Below are positions 1-6,120 of a DNA stretch of 7,394 bases, in pieces. The translations under genes were made by a program, and so were the position numbers. The DNA lies in NCBI GenBank assembly GCA_964427965.1, contig CAYRWK010000038.1, forward strand, positions 1-7,394, written 5' to 3'. This DNA comes from CAYRWK01 sp964427965 (GTDB taxonomy: Bacteria; Patescibacteriota; WWE3; UBA101185; UBA10185). Each line of letters opens with the position of its first letter. Position 1 is the stretch's first letter. The notes under the pieces were generated by a model that worked only from the letters and a program-made list of their open reading frames with translations, was not told where the DNA came from and searched no databases.

Positions 1-11
1 GAATAATAAAA

Positions 12-36
12 CACAAACCTAAGCACACACATCACC
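12..36 (-). repeat. Degenerate third copy of the prepilin-peptidase 3'-end repeat
   Basis: By hand alignment this stretch matches 7207-7229 at 22 of 23 aligned bases, with two extra single bases here (a 10-base exact block ACACATCACC and a block TAAGCA). On the minus strand it begins GGT GAT GTG, like the end of the prepilin peptidase gene at the right edge. The extra bases shift the frame, so a short minus-strand reading gives ...LLLGDVCA and then a stop. The homology does not reach the five-C run and stop codon present in the other two copies. I read it as an old, decayed remnant of the same gene end. The region is rich in A and C, so a partly chance match cannot be excluded. Confidence 0.45.
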
Positions 37-159
37 CAAAAGTAGAAACCATAACTCACTAAAAAAAGAAGAGTATATAGAAAAACTTCACAATTAAGAT
101 TGGGCTGCTATACATACAAACACTACCTAATATTCAAATGGAAAACACAATTTAGTGTA

Positions 160-282
160 GGAAAAAAACTACAAAACCTAATAAAAGGCTCGGAAATAAA
201 AATAATTGACGGGGGACATAACGCCCATATTGAAAATGCAGAGGTGTTTAATCAAACCCTGATTGACTTCTTAAGTAAATAA
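160..282 (+). pseudogene. C-terminal stub of an alpha/beta hydrolase
   Basis: The last 40 or so codons before the TAA at 280-282 read like the C-terminus of an alpha/beta-hydrolase-fold enzyme: a strand KIIDGG followed by GGHNAH, where the first His is in the place of the catalytic-triad histidine, then a helix ending in TLIDFLSK. The frame stays open upstream only to a stop at 52-54, and residues coded from 55 to about 160 do not resemble a hydrolase. The Ser and Asp of the triad and more than 200 expected residues are missing. It is therefore a broken gene end, not a functional 60-residue protein. No ribosome binding site or convincing start was seen. It lies between two remnants of a prepilin peptidase 3' end, which suggests it is left over from an earlier insertion or from the ancestral neighbour. 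Confidence 0.6.
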
Positions 283-286
283 CCAC

Positions 287-318
287 TCGAGGATCTGAAG
301 TCAGAAACAGACCCTCGA
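287..318. terminator. Hairpin, possible bidirectional terminator
   Basis: TCGAGG (287-292) pairs with CCTCGA (313-318). After an A/C mismatch, TCTG (294-297) pairs with CAGA (308-311), leaving a 10-base loop. It sits between the plus-strand hydrolase stub (stop at 280-282) and the minus-strand prepilin-peptidase tail (stop at 325-327), where a shared terminator of convergent genes is expected. The T tract is weak on the plus strand and only moderate on the minus strand, so termination strength is uncertain. Confidence 0.45.
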
Positions 319-324
319 AATCTC

Positions 325-363
325 TTAAACCCCCAGCCATAACCTCAGCAGCACACCATCACC
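325..363 (-). pseudogene. Orphan 3' end of a prepilin peptidase gene (left copy of flanking repeat)
   Basis: Read on the minus strand this is 13 in-frame codons, GDGVLLRLWLGV then TAA. It matches the end of the prepilin peptidase at 7194-7229 (GDVLLKLWLGV then TAA). The two copies agree at 31 of 36 aligned bases plus one in-frame 3-base insertion. Four of the five differences are synonymous Leu codon changes and the fifth swaps Arg for Lys. Similarity stops just upstream of GGT GAT and exactly at the stop codon. No rest of the gene is attached, because the plus-strand deacetylase promoter begins at once. The pattern of silent changes shows that both copies evolved as the end of a working protein before this one was cut off. 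Confidence 0.75.
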
Positions 364-367
364 ACGC

Positions 368-391
368 TTATACCAACAAAAGTTGTATAAT
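368..391 (+). promoter_or_regulatory. Promoter -10 with overlapping dyad upstream of the deacetylase operon
   Basis: TATAAT at 386-391 is a perfect -10 box. A transcription start about 7 bases downstream falls at 398-399, on or one base before the ATG at 399, so the mRNA is probably leaderless, and no Shine-Dalgarno sequence is present. No good -35 was found at 17-base spacing. The -10 is overlapped by an inverted repeat: TTATAC (368-373), a bulged C, AAC (375-377), loop AAAA, GTT (382-384), GTATAA (385-390). The dyad could be an operator for a repressor or simply a small hairpin. It begins five bases after the orphan prepilin-peptidase tail. Confidence 0.5.
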
Positions 392-398
392 AAAAACA

Positions 399-1034
399 AT
401 GGATCCACATAACAAAAGTTTTATGGCAATATATGCACATCCCGACGATGCTGAAATATGGTCAGGCGGTACTATTGCCAAATGGAATAACTTAGGAGGA
501 ACTACTAAAATTCTATGCTTCTCAAACAGCACAATAAGAAATAGGGAAGCCAAAGCTGGGGCAGTCGCACTAAAATCCAGCTTGTCCATAATCCCCACGC
601 AACCAATTGTTTGTCCCGAGACTATAAAAGCCGTAGCTACTCAGCTAAGTAGAGTCAACCCAGATGTTGTTGTGACACATTGTTCAAATGACTCTCACCC
701 AGAACATCGCAATGTATTTGAAATAGTGTCAAACGCCATAATTCAACTTAGAATTACCAAGGGCAATCCCAAATTACTGCTTTGTTCTGATACTTATAAT
801 GAAATTTGCCTGAATGGCATTTTTACCCCAAACGTCTACGTTGATATATCTGATTATATGAAAGTTAAGCTTCTAGCAATTGAGAAACATCAAACACAAC
901 CTGTTGAGGTTTGGAAAAAAATTGCTCTAGATCAAAACACATTGCTAGGAAATAGGCTATCGAACGTAAAGTACGCAGAAGGTTTTGTTCAAATACCTGT
1001 ACTAGGAAAGTTAGCCAATTTGTCCTTGTTTTAG
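399..1034 (+). CDS. PIG-L/LmbE-family zinc deacetylase
   Basis: This 211-residue protein is probably a cytoplasmic zinc-dependent de-N-acetylase of the PIG-L/LmbE family, which removes acetyl groups from GlcNAc-type sugars on lipid or small-molecule carriers. The N-terminal strand runs into AHPDDAE (residues 13-19), the family's metal and catalytic motif with H14 and the Asp pair. The second metal motif is HPEH at 100-103, with H103 the likely ligand, and the YAEGF near residue 192 matches the family's C-terminal YAE(A/G)F. The length is normal and no signal peptide is seen. The ATG is supported by the -10 box 7 bases upstream, which implies a leaderless mRNA. One base separates its stop from the next gene, a glycosyltransferase, so it probably works on a glycan precursor made by its neighbours. 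The exact substrate cannot be read from the sequence. Confidence 0.88.
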   Translation: MDPHNKSFMAIYAHPDDAEIWSGGTIAKWNNLGGTTKILCFSNSTIRNREAKAGAVALKSSLSIIPTQPIVCPETIKAVATQLSRVNPDVVVTHCSNDSHPEHRNVFEIVSNAIIQLRITKGNPKLLLCSDTYNEICLNGIFTPNVYVDISDYMKVKLLAIEKHQTQPVEVWKKIALDQNTLLGNRLSNVKYAEGFVQIPVLGKLANLSLF

Positions 1035-1035
1035 T

Positions 1036-2184
1036 ATGAAAATCGCTTTCACCTTCCTTACCTACGGAAAAAACGTCTTTGGTGGAATCGAAAACGCCCT
1101 TTTCAATCTAACCAAAGGCCTAAAAGATATCGGCCACGAACCAATAGTATTTACAAGCAGTACCTATTCAAACTCTCACAAAGATAATCTACCTGCAAAA
1201 ATTTTTGTTTCTAAACATCTTCCGTCTCATTATGATGGTATAGTATCAAACCTAATAAACCAACTTAGGGATAGATCCGCTAAGATAAACAAAGACTTTG
1301 ATTTATTTTTAGCCACTTATACACCTGATTATATTGTTGTCGTTGATCCGATTTGGGGAATAATCCAATCAACTAATTATCCTATCAATCAACTGTCTTC
1401 CAAAACCCCTGTTGCTATTTCATACCATATCGCTAACACATGGCGAGAGACAAAAGACATAATGAAATCTTCTTTCGACCTTAACTACAATGTTCGCTTT
1501 GCCGTCAGCGATTTCCTAGTAAAAGAAATTAAGAAGACTTATATAAACTCCAAGGGTTGTAAGATTCTAACCTTACCTAACTCAATTGATACAAACCTAT
1601 ATTCAACGGCAGCTCCGATTACACATGAGAAATATATTTTCTGCAATTCAAGAATTGCTAAAGGGAAGAATGTGGATTTATTGGTAAAAGCATTTCACAA
1701 TGTAGTGTCTACGAACCCAATAAAACTCAAGCTCTGCGCAGGGGACTTTCCATTTGGAGAAACATCCCACGAAATTGAGGAAATTAGAATGCTTATTCGG
1801 AAACTTTCGTTGGAAACCAAGGTTGAACTATTGGATGCAATGAAATGGAATGAAATTCCAAGTATCATAGCAAACTCAGCACTGGTTGTGCTACCTTCCA
1901 CCCATGAAACATTTGGTATAGCAGCCTTAGAGGCGTCAGCAGCAGGTATTCCATTGATCGTGTCAAACACCAACAACTTCAAACACTTAGTGAAAGAAAA
2001 CGCCATCTTCTTTAAACCAAATAGCATTATAGATTTACAAACAAAAATGAAAGAAGTACTAAGAAACTATGGAAAATATAAGGAAAACGCTATAAAGTAC
2101 TCACAAACATTCAAAGAACGCTACGACAATAGAGTTGTGGCAAGAAAGCTGGTTGATGAAGTACTACATCACAACTTGTTGTAA
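1036..2184 (+). CDS. GT4-family (GT-B fold) glycosyltransferase
   Basis: This 382-residue retaining glycosyltransferase has a GT-B fold and moves a sugar from a nucleotide donor to a glycan or lipid acceptor, probably at the inner face of the membrane. The N-terminal Rossmann domain opens with MKIAFTF and a glycine pair at residues 16-17 (VFGGIENAL) typical of GT4 acceptor domains. The C-terminal donor domain begins near residue 200, with the conserved Arg and Lys in RIAKGKNVDLL (206-216). The EX7E signature is complete: E291 in HETFG and E299 in AALEA, followed by AAGIPLIVS. Length is standard for the family and there is no signal peptide. It follows the deacetylase by one base and overlaps the next gene by 29 bases, so the genes are co-transcribed and probably translationally coupled. 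Donor and acceptor sugars cannot be assigned. Confidence 0.88.
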   Translation: MKIAFTFLTYGKNVFGGIENALFNLTKGLKDIGHEPIVFTSSTYSNSHKDNLPAKIFVSKHLPSHYDGIVSNLINQLRDRSAKINKDFDLFLATYTPDYIVVVDPIWGIIQSTNYPINQLSSKTPVAISYHIANTWRETKDIMKSSFDLNYNVRFAVSDFLVKEIKKTYINSKGCKILTLPNSIDTNLYSTAAPITHEKYIFCNSRIAKGKNVDLLVKAFHNVVSTNPIKLKLCAGDFPFGETSHEIEEIRMLIRKLSLETKVELLDAMKWNEIPSIIANSALVVLPSTHETFGIAALEASAAGIPLIVSNTNNFKHLVKENAIFFKPNSIIDLQTKMKEVLRNYGKYKENAIKYSQTFKERYDNRVVARKLVDEVLHHNLL

Positions 2185-3244
2185 AGAAAAAAACGGCGCG
2201 CCCCAACCCATACCTGCAATAGAAAGATACCTGAGTCCTAGAATACGTCAGGTAATGAACACAAGCTTAAAAGACAGAGCTAAGTTTATGATATTGTCAG
2301 GAAAGTTCGGACTACTCATCCCTACAGACAATATTCCTAATTACGATTATATCTTGACTCACAGCAATATAAACTCTCTGGCAAAAGAAATTATCGCTAA
2401 AACAAATTTAACTGACGCTGAAAGCATGACAATATTTGGGAAAGACGAGATACAAAACCCAGACTGGAAACCCTACTACGATGTACTGAGACTTGTAGCG
2501 AAAAGGTTAAACATACCTTTATTCATAAGAAAAATTGTAACCCCTAAGTTAGTTGCTGTTATTGGAGATTTTGCAGCAGGAAAGACCACAACGGCAAGAT
2601 ACCTCTCACATAAACATAATTTCTTTATGGCACAGGACATATTTGGTTACCTAAACACAAAAGACTTTAAAAAATTTCGACAAAACTTGAGCAAACCTAA
2701 ACCATTTAGATTAAACCAGTACAGGGATATGTTAATAGAAAAATCAGATAATGAAGTATCAATTTGTGACGAGGACATTGTTGAGTTACTAGCCTATGAA
2801 TTTTCTTTGCAGGTAATCGAGCAGCCTAATGCTTTCTACGACTTATTTAGACGTCTATATGAATATAGGAAGGTTCGTCCACACTTGTACCCGGTTGCTT
2901 ACATAGATCTTCACGTCAACCGTCTCCACCAAAAGAAAAGATTGAGACAGCGTGAGATTGAAGAAAGAGAAACACCAGAGTACTTTACCAGATTTCTCAC
3001 ACAGATATCATATAGAACATTTTACGATTCTATTGTTAAACAACTTTCTAAAAACAAAGCCCTATCGCTAGATACAACGAATCTATCTAAAACCCAGATG
3101 CTCAGTATCTGCGAAGAGTTTTTACTTAGTACCTTATACCAAGATTATGAGTATATTGACACTCTAAAAATCATAGAGAACCTAGATTTAGCTCAACTTA
3201 AAAAAGAAGCTATAAGAAAATATGAGCAATCGAGACAACAGTAA
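2156..3244 (+). CDS. DUF6884-like domain fused to P-loop (nucleoside-kinase-like) ATPase
   Basis: The chosen ATG gives 362 residues beginning MKYYITTCCKEK. A TTG at 2135 in the same frame would add seven unconvincing residues. Residues 1 to about 120 resemble DUF6884/YaaA-like proteins: an opening strand with a CCKEK motif, then a segment ending in ILSGKFGLL near residues 45-54 and a nearby Tyr-Asp. Residues from about 130 form a P-loop kinase domain with Walker A GDFAAGKTT (137-145), a CDED acidic motif near 204-207, and an Arg/Lys-rich lid-like helix around residues 255-275. This layout recalls deoxynucleoside or NMP kinases. The protein ends in a charged helix. It overlaps both flanking glycosyltransferase genes (29 and 23 bases), so it belongs to that operon. 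Its substrate is unknown; a nucleotide, a modified base or a sugar-nucleotide precursor are all possible. The kinase call is firmer than the DUF6884 call. Confidence 0.65.
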   Translation: MKYYITTCCKEKNGAPQPIPAIERYLSPRIRQVMNTSLKDRAKFMILSGKFGLLIPTDNIPNYDYILTHSNINSLAKEIIAKTNLTDAESMTIFGKDEIQNPDWKPYYDVLRLVAKRLNIPLFIRKIVTPKLVAVIGDFAAGKTTTARYLSHKHNFFMAQDIFGYLNTKDFKKFRQNLSKPKPFRLNQYRDMLIEKSDNEVSICDEDIVELLAYEFSLQVIEQPNAFYDLFRRLYEYRKVRPHLYPVAYIDLHVNRLHQKKRLRQREIEERETPEYFTRFLTQISYRTFYDSIVKQLSKNKALSLDTTNLSKTQMLSICEEFLLSTLYQDYEYIDTLKIIENLDLAQLKKEAIRKYEQSRQQ

Positions 3245-4448
3245 TTTCTTACCACACTGGTTTAAATATATTCATAAACCTAAGAACTTAGATATTAATA
3301 AAAAAACAGTCTTTAAAAAAGGATATAAATCATACATCAAAAAAAGCACAAACCACTCAAAAATAAGGGTAGCGTTCTTTTTGGACGGGGTATTTTATCC
3401 AACTACAACCGGGGAATCCTACCATATAATGAATCTACTCAAAGCTCTCACGAAAAACAAAATAGACGCTTATTTGTTTAGATGTTACAGAGGGTGGGAA
3501 AAGATACACATTTACAAAACATTTCCATTTAGCTCGGTATGCATAAACCCAGACGTTTACTACAACAATCTGCAAAAAATAAGTGAAATAGTCAACATAT
3601 ACGAGATAAATGTAATAGTTTTTGATACCGCAGAAGTAGTTTTGAGGCAAGGAAAGTATTTAAAAGACAAATGTAAGGTAAAGATAGTATACGATGTCAC
3701 CAACGTGGACCCACTTATTTCAGAAAAAGTTGGTTTAGGTCAAAGCACTATATCCCTACAAACAAGAGAATTGCTGGAGGCGGATAAACACATAGATATC
3801 TATTGGGTAAAAACTCGAGAGGATAAAAGGCAATTGTCGAAACTAGGTACCAACCCAAGAAAAATCAGAATAAGGGGAGTGGGAATAAATATTCCTTCAC
3901 GTAGCAAAATAAAGAAGAAGCAATTAAAGCAACCAGTAAAATCAGTGTTTTTAGGAAACATGTTCTACCCGCCAAATATTGGTGGTTTGACAACCTTAAC
4001 CGACACATTAACTAAATGCACAAAAAGGGGTATTAGGTTAAAAATCGATGTAATAGGTGATGGGGACATAGTGAGTTTATCAGCAAAATACCCACTTCTT
4101 AATTTTCTAGGCAGGTGTGACTATGTAAATTCCACATTATCAAAATATGACATTGCCTTTGCCTGCCCTTCTTTTGGGTCGGGAATTAGCCTGAAAGTTT
4201 TGGATTATATGGCAGCCGGCTTACCAATAATCGCAAACAACACGGGGGTAAGAGGACATCTACGCAGTATTAACAAATGCTTGTTGCAAGAGGAAAACGA
4301 TTCACTATACAAATGTGTCGAACAACTAGTCACAAACAAAGACTTATTCAAAAGACTCAGCGTAAAAGAATTTAATTACCTCAAAAAATATTATGATATA
4401 AAAAATAAAATACCCGGCTTTATCATGGATCTTAAAAAACTCGTTTGA
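3222..4448 (+). CDS. GT-B glycosyltransferase, GT4-like
   Basis: This 408-residue glycosyltransferase has two Rossmann-like halves. A basic N-terminal extension of about 45 residues precedes the acceptor domain, which opens IRVAFFLDGVFYPTTTGES (48-66) with a Gly near the place used by GT4 enzymes. The donor domain starts around residue 240 with VFLGNMFYPPN and contains IGDGD near 278-282. The nucleotide-sugar motif is GISLKVLDYMAAGLP (321-335). The first Glu of a classical EX7E is replaced here, as in GT4 subgroups that carry G(S/T)GI.LKVLE. Asp also replaces the second Glu (VLD rather than VLE), so catalysis may differ from the first glycosyltransferase. The start ATG lies within the end of the kinase gene (23-base overlap), and the Shine-Dalgarno is weak. 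It is the last gene of the first block, ends in TGA, and is followed by a 79-base gap with a new promoter. Confidence 0.83.
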   Translation: MSNRDNSNFLPHWFKYIHKPKNLDINKKTVFKKGYKSYIKKSTNHSKIRVAFFLDGVFYPTTTGESYHIMNLLKALTKNKIDAYLFRCYRGWEKIHIYKTFPFSSVCINPDVYYNNLQKISEIVNIYEINVIVFDTAEVVLRQGKYLKDKCKVKIVYDVTNVDPLISEKVGLGQSTISLQTRELLEADKHIDIYWVKTREDKRQLSKLGTNPRKIRIRGVGINIPSRSKIKKKQLKQPVKSVFLGNMFYPPNIGGLTTLTDTLTKCTKRGIRLKIDVIGDGDIVSLSAKYPLLNFLGRCDYVNSTLSKYDIAFACPSFGSGISLKVLDYMAAGLPIIANNTGVRGHLRSINKCLLQEENDSLYKCVEQLVTNKDLFKRLSVKEFNYLKKYYDIKNKIPGFIMDLKKLV

Positions 4449-4476
4449 CCTGTTGGAAAAATCTTAATGTTATACT
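4445..4476 (+). promoter_or_regulatory. Extended -10 promoter for the reverse transcriptase unit
   Basis: TG at 4468-4469 followed by one base and TATACT at 4471-4476 forms a good extended -10 element. TTGACC at 4445-4450 resembles a -35 box, but its 20-base spacing is long; an extended -10 can work without it. The predicted start, 7-8 bases downstream, is at 4483-4484, the first base pair of the hairpin that follows. The element separates the reverse transcriptase block from the glycosyltransferase operon. Confidence 0.55.
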
Positions 4477-4482
4477 TTTATC

Positions 4483-4518
4483 AGGCTGAACCAGGGAAAG
4501 ACACGACTAGTTCAGCCT
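4483..4518 (+). promoter_or_regulatory. 5'-terminal RNA hairpin ahead of the reverse transcriptase
   Basis: AGGCTGAAC (4483-4491) is perfectly complementary to GTTCAGCCT (4510-4518), a 9-bp stem. A C/A mismatch and two more pairs (4493-4494 with 4507-4508) can extend it, leaving a purine-rich loop with GGAAAG. The predicted transcription start falls at its base, so the mRNA would begin with this structure, and only nine bases (no Shine-Dalgarno) separate it from the ATG. It is not a good terminator, as no T run follows. It could control translation, protect the mRNA end, or be an RNA recognised by the reverse transcriptase; nothing in the sequence decides between these. Confidence 0.6.
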
Positions 4519-4527
4519 ACTCCTTAC

Positions 4528-5265
4528 ATGGTAAACCAAAAGCTGTTGAACAAAGCCTTTAAAATACTTAGAAGAAATTACGGCTGCCCTGGGTTGGACG
4601 GCATATCGATTAAAGAGATAAAACATAGCTACAAACATCACCTCAAAGCTATCTCGTCAAAAATAACCCGGGGTGAAATAAACACATTACCAGTCAAGAT
4701 AGTTCCAATTACCGACTATAGGGGAAATACCCGAAACGTTTTCGTTTATTGCGTGTATGAAAGATGGATTCAAGCTTACTTAAAACTACAAATCGAGCCA
4801 ATGGTTGAAAAATTAATGTACCCATATGTTTACGGCTACAGGAGAGGACTGGACGGGAATATGTTAAATGCCTATATTACCAAAAACAAAATGAAAAGAG
4901 TTCTGCACATAGATATTGAAAAATTCTTCGATAACATAGACACCAACATTCTCTGTAGGAACCTATCTGAAGAAATGTACATCAATAAGGCCTTGTTAAT
5001 TGCGATTCAGAAAACAATATGGGCTGGGGTGGGTTTACCTCAAGGTAACGTTCTTTCACCCATACTATCAAATCTCTATTTGAACAACCTAGATCAGCAT
5101 TTTCCTACAAACTATGCTAGATTTAGTGATGATATGTATTTTGCTTTTACCGATCCTAAATGCATAAACCCTCTCGTATCCAAAGTAACAGCTGTATTAT
5201 CTAAACTTAATCTAACAATAAATTTTAAGAAGGTAGAAATACTTGATGCCAAAAAAATGCAATGA
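4528..5265 (+). CDS. Small reverse transcriptase (group II-like, unclassified)
   Basis: This 245-residue protein is an RNA-directed DNA polymerase palm with little else. Visible blocks in order: RT0-like GCPGLDGISI (19-28), motif 2 region with VPITDYRGNTRN (59-70), YGYRRGLDG (102-110), motif 3/A HIDIEKFFDNID (127-138) with catalytic D129, motif 4/B GLPQGNVLSP (169-178) followed by ILSNLYLN, motif 5/C ARFSDD (197-202) with D201 and D202, and motif 6/D LNLTINFKK (227-235). The usual YADD is FSDD here. It stops before motif 7 and has no thumb, maturase, endonuclease or C-terminal domain, so it is unusually short. Motif 4 lacks the SQ of diversity-generating retroelements. The last 20 bases overlap the FEN nuclease gene, in the +1 frame, across a run of seven A (5251-5257). 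The class is uncertain; the polymerase call is firm. Confidence 0.9.
   Translation: MVNQKLLNKAFKILRRNYGCPGLDGISIKEIKHSYKHHLKAISSKITRGEINTLPVKIVPITDYRGNTRNVFVYCVYERWIQAYLKLQIEPMVEKLMYPYVYGYRRGLDGNMLNAYITKNKMKRVLHIDIEKFFDNIDTNILCRNLSEEMYINKALLIAIQKTIWAGVGLPQGNVLSPILSNLYLNNLDQHFPTNYARFSDDMYFAFTDPKCINPLVSKVTAVLSKLNLTINFKKVEILDAKKMQ
5230..5236 (+). promoter_or_regulatory. Ribosome binding site inside the RT gene for the FEN nuclease
   Basis: AAGGTAG ends nine bases before the ATG at 5246 and is one of the better Shine-Dalgarno matches in the window. It lies within the last codons of the reverse transcriptase and supports separate, coupled initiation of the nuclease at ATG 5246 (or the adjoining TTG at 5243). 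Confidence 0.5.
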
Positions 5266-6109
5266 CAGACTGCTAATAATGGACGGCAGTCACTACTTAT
5301 ATAGGGCTTACTACGGTGTACCTGAAAGTGCAAAACTTCCAAACGGGTTACAAGTAAATGCGGTCTACGGGTTTATGGCCTACCTGAGAAAAGCTGTAAA
5401 AAAACTTAATCCAAAATACATTGTAGTAATATTCGACTCAGAAACAGGCATTGTTGATAAAGTTCAAAAAGATCCATCATACAAGTTCAACAGAGATTAT
5501 ACCGATAATGGAATGTATAAACAGCTACCGCTAATTAAACGTATACTTGAGTTACTATCAATACACTACGTAGAACCATTAGATTGTGAGGCGGATGACT
5601 ATATTGGGACACTAGCTACTATGCTCAGCAATAAAGATTTATGTGCATATATCTTCTCAAACGATGCTGATTTTTATCAGTTATTGAGTAAAAAAGTAAG
5701 TGTTGTAAAAATGGGTAAGAAAGAACCCGAGATTATCAATGAACGTGTCTTTAACAAAATGTTTAGCTTCGAAAGCAAGTACTACCTAGATTACTTAAGC
5801 TTAAAGGGCGATGAATCTGACAACATCGAGGGTGTCCCCGGGGTTGGGAAAAAAACAGCCCAGAAATTGATTTGCAAATACGGAACAATTGATGGCATTA
5901 TGCAGAGAATAAACGATCTACCAAAAACCTTACGACAAAAAATAAACTCCTCCAGTAAAGTTTTAGAAAAAAACAGAGCTTTTCTTAAAATCAAGGTCGA
6001 TGTCAACATGACAGATACTAAAATAAATGTGCTAAGTGATAAATTTATTAAGAAATTAAGTGATTCGACTAACAACTTACTAAAAGACTCAGGAGTAAAT
6101 ATCTATTAG
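5246..6109 (+). CDS. Stand-alone FEN-family 5'-3' exonuclease (Pol I 5'-nuclease domain type)
   Basis: From ATG 5246 the protein has 287 residues, the size of the 5'-nuclease domain of DNA polymerase I, with no polymerase attached. The metal-binding acidic residues appear complete: D13 in IMDG, D64 in VIFD, E115/D117/D118 in CEADD, D140 and D142 in SNDAD, and D189 and D192 in KGDESDN. The arch motif YKFNR (79-83) keeps the Lys and Arg of canonical YKANR. A helix-3-turn-helix DNA-binding motif GVPGVGKKTAQKL follows (196-208). SNDAD replaces the usual GDKD, keeping both Asp. Family members cut 5' flaps and degrade DNA or RNA from 5' ends, including RNA in hybrids. The gene overlaps the reverse transcriptase by 20 bases, which suggests the two act together, for example in primer or template removal. 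An upstream TTG at 5243 in frame is an alternative start. Confidence 0.9.
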   Translation: MPKKCNDRLLIMDGSHYLYRAYYGVPESAKLPNGLQVNAVYGFMAYLRKAVKKLNPKYIVVIFDSETGIVDKVQKDPSYKFNRDYTDNGMYKQLPLIKRILELLSIHYVEPLDCEADDYIGTLATMLSNKDLCAYIFSNDADFYQLLSKKVSVVKMGKKEPEIINERVFNKMFSFESKYYLDYLSLKGDESDNIEGVPGVGKKTAQKLICKYGTIDGIMQRINDLPKTLRQKINSSSKVLEKNRAFLKIKVDVNMTDTKINVLSDKFIKKLSDSTNNLLKDSGVNIY

Positions 6110-6120
6110 GCTAGTATCTT

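Noticed and set aside
100..282. Intact 60-residue small protein
   Set aside because: The TTG start has no ribosome binding site, and only the C-terminal part shows recognisable homology, to an alpha/beta hydrolase end. A gene remnant is the better reading.
2195..2202. GGCGCGCC palindrome in an AT-rich region, possible cloning scar or site
   Set aside because: It lies in frame within the kinase-fusion gene (coding Gly-Ala-Pro) and in a plausible domain segment. A single 8-base site is weak evidence of anything.
4483..4518. Rho-independent terminator of the second glycosyltransferase gene
   Set aside because: The stem is strong, but the bases after it are ACTCCTTAC with no T run, and a promoter lies just before it. 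A leader hairpin fits better.
4528..5265. Diversity-generating retroelement RT
   Set aside because: Motif 4 reads QGNVLSP without the SQ typical of DGR RTs. I saw no template/variable repeat pair with A-specific differences and no accessory gene in the window, though repeats outside it cannot be excluded.
4449..5265. Group II intron with its encoded protein
   Set aside because: The RT has a group II-like RT0 motif but no maturase or endonuclease domain, and only 79 bases lie upstream. No domain V-like structure was seen downstream, where the FEN gene begins at once.
4446..5265. Alternative genetic code with TGA as glycine
   Set aside because: TGA ends the second glycosyltransferase and the RT at sensible places, and reading through either gives no family-like continuation. 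Tryptophan and glycine use normal codons.
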